Below are positions 1 through 5,348 of a DNA stretch of 14,139 nt, one piece after another. The stretch's first letter is position 1. Each line of letters opens with the position of its first letter. The notes beneath the pieces are model-generated. The model was not told where the DNA came from and did no database searches. It saw only the letters and a program-made list of their open reading frames with translations. Source of the DNA: TTA-H9 sp002071415 (GTDB lineage: Bacteria; Bacteroidota; Bacteroidia; Bacteroidales; TTA-H9); contig DAONSX010000058.1 in assembly GCA_035411425.1 (NCBI GenBank), forward strand, positions 1 through 14,139, given 5' to 3'. Both the position numbers and the translations under genes were made by a program.

Positions 1-42
1 ATTCAACTTGCTGTATAAAAGGAAATTGCATCCCTAAGGCTC

Positions 43-141
43 TCAAGTTGGGTTACGTGAATCCAGCTTTTTTATCTTGTCGAATAAGTCCTTGGCAAGG
101 CAGTTGATGCTATCATTGTGGCTCTGATTGTTTTCTTCCAT
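43..141 (-). CDS. Tiny hypothetical ORF at window edge, possibly a frameshifted 5' gene end
   Basis: An ATG at 141-139 opens a 32-codon frame that begins MEENNQSHND and runs through AKDLFDKIKKLDSRN to a TGA at 45-43. The product is hydrophilic, with an amphipathic lysine-rich helix in its second half. I do not recognise it. Both other minus-strand frames remain open or nearly open from here towards the window edge: one gives LESLRDAISFYTAS before a TGA at 5-3, the other gives NLRALGMQFPF and runs off the window. This could therefore be the start of a longer gene with a frameshift, a decayed gene, or chance. No Shine-Dalgarno sequence and no good promoter are visible upstream. Sequence beyond position 1 is needed to decide. 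Confidence 0.25.
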   Translation of the reverse strand: MEENNQSHNDSINCLAKDLFDKIKKLDSRNPT

Positions 142-232
142 GATTTTATCGTATTAAAGATATAGTTGGAAATTTAAAGATTGGTTAGTGAGAAGGCAGT
201 GTATAATTTTCATTTAGTAAGTTGAAAAAAAT

Positions 233-520
233 CTAATTGAACCTTATTGTTGACCAAAATAACTTGAAATTTTTATGTGAGCCAAAGTAGTAAATTTTTG
301 TTATGCTGGCGTAAAGGCATTCAATTTTTTTATTTTTCAGGAAATGTTTTGCCGCTGATACATTATTCCCATTCAAATCTTTGTTTCCTGCAATGTTTTT
401 AAACAATACAGCACATTGCCCACCCCTTGATAAAATGCTGCTTCCGAGGTGTTCAACCGATAATTTCTCGTCTTCGTAAATTTCTTCATTCTCCTTACTC
501 CACCTCCTGCCTCTCCACAT
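233..520 (-). CDS. Doubtful hypothetical ORF, 95 codons
   Basis: This open frame starts at an ATG 37 nt downstream of the stop of the beta-propeller lipoprotein gene. The predicted protein starts MWRGRRWSKENEEIYEDEK and ends in a Lys/Phe/Tyr-rich tail typical of translated AT-rich DNA. It has no signal peptide, membrane segment or motif that I recognise. It competes with a 38-codon frame at 373-489 on the same strand that has better ribosome-binding sequence, so at most one of the two is likely real. The stretch may equally be non-coding or a gene remnant. Confidence 0.2.
   Translation of the reverse strand: MWRGRRWSKENEEIYEDEKLSVEHLGSSILSRGGQCAVLFKNIAGNKDLNGNNVSAAKHFLKNKKIECLYASITKIYYFGSHKNFKLFWSTIRFN
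373..489 (-). CDS. Small ORF of 38 codons with Shine-Dalgarno-like upstream sequence
   Basis: The ATG at 489-487 is preceded on the minus strand by AGGAGG about 10 nt upstream and GGAG immediately upstream. The product begins MKKFTKTRNYRLNTSEAAFY, continues QGVGNVLYCLKTLQETKI and stops at 375-373. A short basic N-terminus is followed by a segment with alternating small and aliphatic residues, which looks more protein-like than the overlapping 95-codon frame (233-520). It sits about 70 nt downstream of the lipoprotein gene and could be co-transcribed with it. I do not recognise the family. It could be an intact small protein or the N-terminal remnant of a longer one, since the overlapping frame stays open past its stop. 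Confidence 0.3.
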   Translation of the reverse strand: MKKFTKTRNYRLNTSEAAFYQGVGNVLYCLKTLQETKI

Positions 521-556
521 TTACTTTGTAACTTGATAGATCAACAGCCAGTCCTA

Positions 557-1672
557 TCATGGTAAAGCATAGAGATGGAATTCGTTTTGAAAAATGCACC
601 CTACATTTTTTCCATCTGAAGAAATACTAACACATGACACAATACCTTCATATTGGCCTTTGTGTTGGTATTTGAGTTTTCCGAGATCATTATAAATTTC
701 TAACCCTCCAAAGTCGGTTGCTAAAACAATTATTTTTCCATCATCAGAGATAGCAATATCATTTACTTGACCATCGGGTTTGTCGTATATATTTGGTGTT
801 TCAGAACCATTCTTAAAGATGACGAGTTTCCCATGTGATGTACCGCCTGTAATTACACTCCCATTTTTTGAAACAGCCACTATCGCGTAATAACTGTTGT
901 GAGGCCACCTTATTATAGGAGCAGGGCTATTGCTTGCATAAACATCGATTTCGCTAAGGTCACCAATAGCGATGGTACTTCCATCAATTGAAATATCTAC
1001 ATTACGTATAGCATCATTAGCAATGGATGATTTCCAAAGTATATTCCCATTCCCGTCCAATAAAACCAATTTACCATATACTCCACTAGCGCTTGCTATC
1101 AGTGAGCCATCACCCGATAAATCTAGCTCATTTGAAAAATCATAGTTGGGACTGTCGGTAGTATTTAACCACACCAGATTATCAGGAAGAGAAAATTTCA
1201 TATTTCCATGTACATAGTATGAAACCCCAGAAGGGGCAATCATAGATGGATAACCTCTCACATAATAACGTGCCTGACCAATATAAACTTCCGAAAAATT
1301 GGCTATCAAGCCTTGGGTTGCAGAAATAACCCCGATTCCATTCGCGCTTGCAACCAAAGCATAACCTTGGTCAGAAATGGAAACTTGCACAACATAATCT
1401 AAATCGCTTTCGCTGGTTGCCACTTCATAAAGTTCGGCTTTATTTTTCAAATCCAATAAAGCCATTCTATAATCACTGGCTACGATTGCCCATTTGCCAT
1501 TACGTGAAATCTCGGCAAATTTTAATTCGGGAATTTCAGTAAATGTCCAAGATGGACTTATTTTAGTTGAATCTCCATTGGGAGTAGGTTCCGTGCCATC
1601 ATCATCCTCACCACAACCAACCATGAAAAATAAGCTTGCCAACAGGCTAAGACAAAAGATTTTCGCTTTCAT
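557..1672 (-). CDS. Surface-type lipoprotein with beta-propeller (WD40/PQQ-like) repeats
   Basis: This 371-residue protein has a signal peptidase II leader ending in the lipobox FMVGC, with Cys20 as the lipidated residue. It is followed by GEDDDG; acidic residues directly after the Cys resemble the Bacteroidetes lipoprotein export signal, so I infer display on the outer face of the outer membrane. A short Pro/Thr linker precedes about seven or eight repeats of roughly 40 residues. Each has a core like [IV]-S-x-[DN]-G-x-x-[IV]-A followed by an LxxLD or LxIY strand: ISRNGKWAIVAS near 56, ISDQGYALVAS near 99, LSGDGSLIASAS near 188, ISIDGSTIAIG near 227, VSKNGSVITGG near 266, ISDDGKIIVLATD near 307 and ISSDGKNVGC near 350. 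These indicate a propeller. No catalytic motif is visible; ligand or protein binding is the likely role. The start is supported by a strong Shine-Dalgarno sequence. Confidence 0.85.
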   Translation of the reverse strand: MKAKIFCLSLLASLFFMVGCGEDDDGTEPTPNGDSTKISPSWTFTEIPELKFAEISRNGKWAIVASDYRMALLDLKNKAELYEVATSESDLDYVVQVSISDQGYALVASANGIGVISATQGLIANFSEVYIGQARYYVRGYPSMIAPSGVSYYVHGNMKFSLPDNLVWLNTTDSPNYDFSNELDLSGDGSLIASASGVYGKLVLLDGNGNILWKSSIANDAIRNVDISIDGSTIAIGDLSEIDVYASNSPAPIIRWPHNSYYAIVAVSKNGSVITGGTSHGKLVIFKNGSETPNIYDKPDGQVNDIAISDDGKIIVLATDFGGLEIYNDLGKLKYQHKGQYEGIVSCVSISSDGKNVGCIFQNEFHLYALP

Positions 1673-1676
1673 AATG

Positions 1677-1687
1677 CACCTCCTTTT
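1677..1687 (-). promoter_or_regulatory. Strong Shine-Dalgarno sequence
   Basis: The minus strand reads AAAAGGAGGTG, followed by CATT and then the ATG at 1672-1670 of the lipoprotein gene. The match to the anti-Shine-Dalgarno end of 16S rRNA is essentially full and the spacing is right, so it fixes the start codon. Most other genes in this window (era, der, the transporters, the operon at 1916-3724) have no comparable site. Confidence 0.75.
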
Positions 1688-1711
1688 GTGAATTGAATGG
1701 TAAAATTATGG

Positions 1712-1743
1712 CAAAGATTTGTTCACTTTTACAAACAGACAAA
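1712..1743 (-). promoter_or_regulatory. Candidate Bacteroidetes promoter for the beta-propeller lipoprotein gene
   Basis: On the minus strand a TTTG (1743-1740) is followed after 20 nt by AATCTTTG (1719-1712), a 7/8 match to the TAnnTTTG -7 element. Transcription would start near 1705, giving a leader of about 30 nt with the Shine-Dalgarno sequence inside it. This supports transcription separate from the operon at 1916-3724. Confidence 0.55.
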
Positions 1744-1915
1744 AAAATTTATAAAAATTTTGATTTCTTCTTGAAACCTTAATGAAAATAAAGTTTTAAG
1801 CAATTGAAAAGTTTCTTTATCTCAAGAAATTATAGAAAATTATATATTCAGTTATTATTGAAAAAGAAAAAATAAAATAGGTTTATTGTAAGTAAGGAAA
1901 GAAAATCTACCTGTT

Positions 1916-2803
1916 TCATTTATAAAATCTTAGACCTATTGATAAATTGAGGTGGGATAAATTTTCGTAATTTTCCTTATCCAGTTTAACCGTTTCAGTA
2001 TGAAAATCAGTTATTAATTTATATTTTGTTAAGGTGCTGGCTATAATCGAGAGCTGAAATCCAAGTGAAAAATTCTTAGATAAACCAATCTCATATCCCC
2101 AATCTGCAAATAAGCCTATATTATTTCCTTTAGTGGAAAATTCATAAACAAAAACAGCTTCATCATTATATTGAGTATATCCTATTCCCCAATTCATATA
2201 GAAATTATTATTTTTATTCTTGTTCAACATTCGGAGGCTAACAAATGGGCCTATGAAATAAATTTTAATATTGTCGCTCATATTTCCAAACTCCATACTT
2301 CCATTAGCGTATTGGATGTAAACATTTTTTAATACATTTTTTGAGTGATAACGATTGCATTTTATTCCGATCCCAATGTTTTCAATGAAGTAATAATATG
2401 CATCCATGCCGAAATGAAAACCAGTTTTTAAATCCTTCATATAATTCTTAAAATCAGGGGGTACATCATCTGCGATTTTTGCTGTACGTGTACTCCATCC
2501 TCCTTCAGCAGCCAATTTAAAACGAGGGAAATCCCGTATTATCTTTATTTTATCTTGAGGGATTTCGGAAGTGGCAAAGTAATTGGATTGATGATATTTT
2601 ACCTGACTCTTTGGCAACAAAGTATTCCTTATTTCATTTTTATACTTAAAAGTGAAATAAATAAAGTCGGGTTTTATTTTCGTTATTTTACAATTTATCG
2701 AGTCATTGTCTATTGTAACAATTAAGTCCTGAGCTATTAAAGGCAGCGAATTACATAAAGGTATAAGGAATATCATACAAACAACATTTCGAAAATTTTT
2801 CAT
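1916..2803 (-). CDS. Outer-membrane beta-barrel-like protein with an N-terminal Sm-like module
   Basis: This 295-residue protein has a signal peptide (residues 1 to about 25, ending PLIAQ before D26, a cleavage context common in Bacteroidetes). Residues 26-72 form a short beta-rich module (DLIVTIDNDSINCKI to LPKSQVKYH) like those in many Bacteroidetes envelope proteins that open with 'x-I-x-L-x-D-G-x-x-I'. From about residue 95 the sequence alternates aromatic and Gly-rich strands (AAEGGW, GFHFGMDAYYYF, IGIGIKCNRY, YFIGPFVSLRM, FYMNWGIGY, IGLFADWGYEIGL, LGFQLSI) and ends LNLSIGLRFYK, as expected of a small outer-membrane barrel. The upstream lipoprotein gene ends 18 nt before this start, so the two form an operon. 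No Shine-Dalgarno sequence is present. The barrel is inferred from the strand pattern; substrate and partner are unknown. Confidence 0.75.
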   Translation of the reverse strand: MKNFRNVVCMIFLIPLCNSLPLIAQDLIVTIDNDSINCKITKIKPDFIYFTFKYKNEIRNTLLPKSQVKYHQSNYFATSEIPQDKIKIIRDFPRFKLAAEGGWSTRTAKIADDVPPDFKNYMKDLKTGFHFGMDAYYYFIENIGIGIKCNRYHSKNVLKNVYIQYANGSMEFGNMSDNIKIYFIGPFVSLRMLNKNKNNNFYMNWGIGYTQYNDEAVFVYEFSTKGNNIGLFADWGYEIGLSKNFSLGFQLSIIASTLTKYKLITDFHTETVKLDKENYENLSHLNLSIGLRFYK

Positions 2804-2821
2804 ATTAAAAAAATTTATAGT

Positions 2822-3724
2822 TTAATTTTTTTTATCTATTTTTTTAATTTCCGATTTTCGAATAAATTTCTCCTGATTTTGTTTATCATTTATATCAGTA
2901 ATGTAGAGGTTATCATTGTCTTCATAATTTATATAACATTTTATGATACTGCCATCATTCATCAGAATTTGAGTGATTTCATTTTTTGCCTTTATAAGTC
3001 CGAATTCGGATTTTCCTCTCTGATTATCAACGAGCTCTAATTCAGGACGTCCAATCATTAAACCTGGACGAACTCCACATCGTATATAATATTCTTTCCC
3101 TTTTTCAATTTTTATAGGTAATTCTTCTTTTGCTTCGGTTTTTGCCCATAAGGTATTATAACCGTCCTTCTTAACTTTTACTGTTTTTCTCCAATTATTT
3201 GCTACTCTCGCAATCAAGCTATCACCCAAATAAAGATCATATCGAATTAATGTGCCATAACTATTATTACGATATATTCTGAGTAAGGCGTAATCAGCTG
3301 AAATTAACGATGTGTCCAGTACTTCAGTAATCTTTTGTTGATCCAGATTTTCTATTCTTACTATTAGTGCATCAATTCTATGACAGGAACTTGTAAAATC
3401 AGGTGGACGATGTTTTGTGATTTTTATTGCATTCCCTCCAATTTTACGAGCTTCAGTCTTGGCTAACTCAATTACTTCGCTCCATCCACAATTTGCCGAA
3501 AAGCCATTGTCGTTTATATTCACTTTGCCTAATTCTTCGGCATCAGGTGGAAGAGATTCATCAAGATTAAATACCCTGACTTCTTCACGATAATCAAGTG
3601 CTGGATACTGTTTGCTTATTTTATTGGAAATTTTGGGCGCACATCCGCTAACAAGGATCAAACTCCCTAAAAGCAGAATAAAGTTAACTTTCCGCTGATT
3701 TTTAAGATAAATATTTCTTATCAT
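2822..3724 (-). CDS. Lipoprotein with Cys-containing N-domain, DUF2846-like domain and C-terminal Sm-like module
   Basis: This 300-residue protein has a signal peptide with lipobox LVSGC (Cys28). No acidic run follows the Cys, so periplasmic-leaflet anchoring is likely. Residues about 64-125 form a domain (ELGKVNINDNGFSANCGW, then EARKIGGNAIKI and SSCHRIDALIVRI) whose Cys79 and Cys114 could form a disulfide; similar 'lG.v...C....A...GgNai' domains are frequent in Bacteroidetes lipoproteins. Residues about 144-240 (LLRIYRNNSYG, YDLYLGDSLIARV, IEKGKEYYIRCG, RPELELVD) resemble DUF2846. Residues 249-296 (MNDGSIIKC, YITDIND, IRKSEIKKI) resemble the start of the mature protein encoded next. It is the first gene of a two-gene operon. 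No enzymatic residues are evident and the function is unknown. Confidence 0.8.
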   Translation of the reverse strand: MIRNIYLKNQRKVNFILLLGSLILVSGCAPKISNKISKQYPALDYREEVRVFNLDESLPPDAEELGKVNINDNGFSANCGWSEVIELAKTEARKIGGNAIKITKHRPPDFTSSCHRIDALIVRIENLDQQKITEVLDTSLISADYALLRIYRNNSYGTLIRYDLYLGDSLIARVANNWRKTVKVKKDGYNTLWAKTEAKEELPIKIEKGKEYYIRCGVRPGLMIGRPELELVDNQRGKSEFGLIKAKNEITQILMNDGSIIKCYINYEDNDNLYITDINDKQNQEKFIRKSEIKKIDKKN

Positions 3725-3773
3725 AATAAATTTGGTTAAAATAGTTTTATGGACAGGATTTAAAAATATCTAT

Positions 3774-3848
3774 TTAAATGATTTTAAAATGATAATGATT
3801 ATGAAACTGATGATGTTTCAATGCTAAGTTCTTCCTTATTTTGCCCAT
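3774..3848 (-). other. His-rich 24-codon ORF in the operon leader
   Basis: Within the predicted 5' leader of the lipoprotein/barrel operon, an ATG at 3848-3846 opens a 24-codon frame ending TAA at 3776-3774. Its middle reads HHQFHNHYH, five His in nine residues. The His codons (CAT) arise from the same ATCAT-rich DNA that forms the Fur-box-like site, so the run may be a by-product of that sequence. No Shine-Dalgarno sequence precedes it. It ends 49 nt before the lipoprotein ATG. Confidence 0.2.
3790..3804. promoter_or_regulatory. Fur-family box-like inverted repeat
   Basis: The plus strand reads TGATAATGATTATGA, which differs at one base from the 7-1-7 Fur/Zur-type core TGATAATnATTATCA. It lies 66 nt upstream of the lipoprotein start and about 125 nt inside the predicted transcript. 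A small hairpin (TGAAAC, 7-nt loop, GTTTCA at 3802-3820) abuts it. Because the region is very AT-rich, chance similarity is a real possibility, and the position downstream of the promoter is not the classical one for repression. Confidence 0.35.
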
Positions 3849-3935
3849 TAATTGTTTATAGCAGATAACTAATATAAATTCGGGTTTTGGTGATAATAAT
3901 TCTATTATTTTGATAATTGAGATTGGTTAATGAGG

Positions 3936-3966
3936 CAAAGATAGTATTTTTTAATAATGGAGCAAA
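3936..3966 (-). promoter_or_regulatory. Consensus Bacteroidetes promoter for the lipoprotein/barrel operon
   Basis: On the minus strand TTTG (3966-3963) is followed after exactly 19 nt by TATCTTTG (3943-3936), matching the Bacteroidetes -33/-7 consensus at every specified base. Transcription would start near 3929, about 200 nt before the ATG at 3724. The intervening leader is AT-rich and holds the Fur-box-like site, a small hairpin and the His-rich mini-ORF. The rest of the 3725-4084 gap is 3' flank of the permease gene. Confidence 0.7.
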
Positions 3967-3998
3967 TGATGGTAAAGTTTATCACTTTTAGTATATTT

Positions 3999-4026
3999 TT
4001 ATGGGAAGATTATACCTCTTCCATAA
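3999..4026. terminator. Hairpin between the permease gene and the downstream operon
   Basis: TTATGGGAAGA (3999-4009) pairs with TCTTCCATAA (4017-4026) apart from one bulged G, around a 7-nt loop. It lies about 60 nt past the stop of the TauE/SafE gene and upstream of the next promoter. In the minus-strand transcript it is followed by A-rich rather than U-rich sequence, so a classical intrinsic terminator is not certain; it may be a processed or Rho-dependent 3' end. Confidence 0.35.
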
Positions 4027-4084
4027 GAATTTTTGAATCTGCTCTGTGAATGTAGCTTTTTACTCAGCCAGTTGGCCAGTTATT

Positions 4085-4987
4085 TTAAAAAATAATTTGA
4101 AGAAGAGTTCTGATGCTTAAGGCCATGATAAGGATACCCACCAAAACCATAGCCCATCGAGCATTTATCTTGTTGCAGAGGAAGGCAGCCAGAGGAGCTG
4201 CAATCATACCGCCCAAAATGAGGCCAACAATGATATGCCAGTGGCTTAATCCAATTACCATGGTAAATACTCCAGTCGAGGCTAAGGTAACTAAAAACTC
4301 GGCGGTATTCACAGTGCCAATGGTAACTCGTGGCGTTTCGCCTGTACCAACCAATGTGGTCGTAACCACTGGGCCCCAGCCTCCTCCTCCAGAAGCATCT
4401 ACAAAACCACCTAATAAACCCAAAACAGTATATTGTTTGAATTTTCTTGCCATAATCTTTTTCCGTAAGGCGCTATACAGAATTCGAAAGCCCATCAATA
4501 ACAAATATACATTGATGATGGGTTTAAGTATATCACCCTGAAAGGAGGACAGGACATAAGCACCCAAGGCTGAACCAATGACGCCGGGTATGGCCAGTTG
4601 AATGAATAATTTTTTATCGAGGTTTTTGAATCGCCAATGAGAAATCCCTGAAATACCTGTAGTAAAGATCTCGGCAGCATGAACGCTTGCACTGGCAATA
4701 GCTGGTGAAATCCCCGTACTTATTAGAAAACTTGTTGAGCTTACTCCATAGGCCATTCCTAGTGTCCCATCGATCATCTGTGCAAAAAAACCAAACAATA
4801 CAAATAAGAGAAGTCCCGAATGATAGGCATTTTGCGCAAAGGAAAGGATATCAGCGAAATTCATAGTTTTAAACAGGTACACCATCAAGACTATGACGAT
4901 GGAACCTATTATGGCAAGCCCTCCAAAAATGAATAGATACAAATAAAAAAGCGTTTTAAGGCTGATTGAAGATGTCTTCTTTTCCAT
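4085..4987 (-). CDS. TauE/SafE-family membrane permease (sulfite/anion exporter family)
   Basis: This 300-residue, very hydrophobic protein has about eight or nine predicted membrane segments. The two signature half-repeats of the family are visible: GFFAQMIDGTLGMAYGV at 66-82, and GLLGGFVDASGGGGWGPVVT at 190-209. HAAEIFTTGISGISHW (103-118) and NTAEFLVTLASTGVF (227-241) follow them as matching second elements. An extra hydrophobic segment (about 12-38) precedes the family core. Family members export sulfite, sulfoacetate or related sulfur/organic anions, or take up related substrates; the substrate cannot be told from sequence. It is a single-gene unit between the Ca2+ ATPase and the envelope operon, with its own promoter and a structured leader. 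The ATG gives the usual N-terminus; there is no clear Shine-Dalgarno sequence. Confidence 0.88.
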   Translation of the reverse strand: MEKKTSSISLKTLFYLYLFIFGGLAIIGSIVIVLMVYLFKTMNFADILSFAQNAYHSGLLLFVLFGFFAQMIDGTLGMAYGVSSTSFLISTGISPAIASASVHAAEIFTTGISGISHWRFKNLDKKLFIQLAIPGVIGSALGAYVLSSFQGDILKPIINVYLLLMGFRILYSALRKKIMARKFKQYTVLGLLGGFVDASGGGGWGPVVTTTLVGTGETPRVTIGTVNTAEFLVTLASTGVFTMVIGLSHWHIIVGLILGGMIAAPLAAFLCNKINARWAMVLVGILIMALSIRTLLQIIF

Positions 4988-5018
4988 TTCTTCTTGTTTT
5001 GAAAATGAAGGATTTCAT
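4956..5018 (-). other. Possible 20-codon upstream ORF overlapping the permease start
   Basis: In the permease leader, an ATG at 5018-5016 is preceded 3 nt upstream by AAGGAAGG and opens a 20-codon frame starting MKSFIFKTRRNGKED. It ends at a TAA (4958-4956) inside the permease gene in another frame, 29 nt past the permease ATG. Its start overlaps the 3' arm of the leader hairpin. The arrangement would suit translational control, but a frame this short could easily arise by chance. Confidence 0.2.
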
Positions 5019-5041
5019 TGCCTTCCTTCAAAGAAATCCTT
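5008..5041 (-). promoter_or_regulatory. Leader hairpin at the 5' end of the permease mRNA
   Basis: AAGGATTTC (5008-5016) and GAAATCCTT (5033-5041) form a perfect 9-bp inverted repeat around a 16-nt loop. It starts a few nucleotides after the predicted transcription start (about 5047) and ends about 20 nt before the permease ATG (4987). Being within the leader, it is more likely an mRNA-stabilising or regulatory structure than the terminator of an upstream gene. The stem is not followed by a U-run. Confidence 0.5.
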
Positions 5042-5052
5042 TGTCGAAGTCG

Positions 5053-5079
5053 CAAAGATACACTGATTGACTTTACAAA
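5053..5079 (-). promoter_or_regulatory. Promoter for the TauE/SafE permease gene
   Basis: The minus strand carries a perfect -7 element TATCTTTG (5060-5053). The nearest TTTG (5079-5076) is only 15 nt upstream, shorter than the usual 17-23, so the -33 assignment is uncertain. The predicted leader is about 60 nt. The remainder of the 4988-5348 gap shows no gene, only weak hairpins 3' of the ATPase gene. Confidence 0.55.
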
Positions 5080-5273
5080 TACCTATTTGAAAACAACCTT
5101 CTCGAAGTTTTGATGGTTGTTCAATTACTATAGATGGCTGTCTGCAAAAAATGATTCAATTATTTAATTAATCCTGCTTCGATAGAAAAATCAGTCTTTG
5201 ACGCTCTGCAGCCTGTGCAGGAAATGTTTAAGCATGATAATAATGGTATGGGGTTTGGAAACAGAAATACTAA

Positions 5274-5314
5274 TCAGAATCTTGTTATTCTGAAGAGTTT
5301 CATTATATGAAATT
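5274..5314 (-). terminator. Two tandem small hairpins downstream of the Ca2+ ATPase gene
   Basis: Within 75 nt after the ATPase stop codon the minus strand shows a hairpin built on TTTCAT/ATGAAA with a 3-nt loop (5298-5312). Next to it is one built on TCAGAAT/ATTCTGA with a 6-nt loop (5274-5293). Neither is GC-rich nor followed by a clean U-run, so this is at best a weak transcript 3' end. Confidence 0.25.
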
Positions 5315-5348
5315 TTGGTAATCCATTTGGAATCGATAGGGAATAGAT

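Noticed and set aside
4113..4541. 142-codon plus-strand frame opposite the permease gene
   Set aside because: It lies antisense to a well-supported TauE/SafE gene, has no motif, and is Pro/Thr-rich as expected from reverse translation of a membrane protein.
5206..5220. CTGCA/TGCAG hairpin between the permease promoter and the ATPase gene
   Set aside because: Only a 5-bp stem, no U-run, and not close to either gene's expected transcript end.
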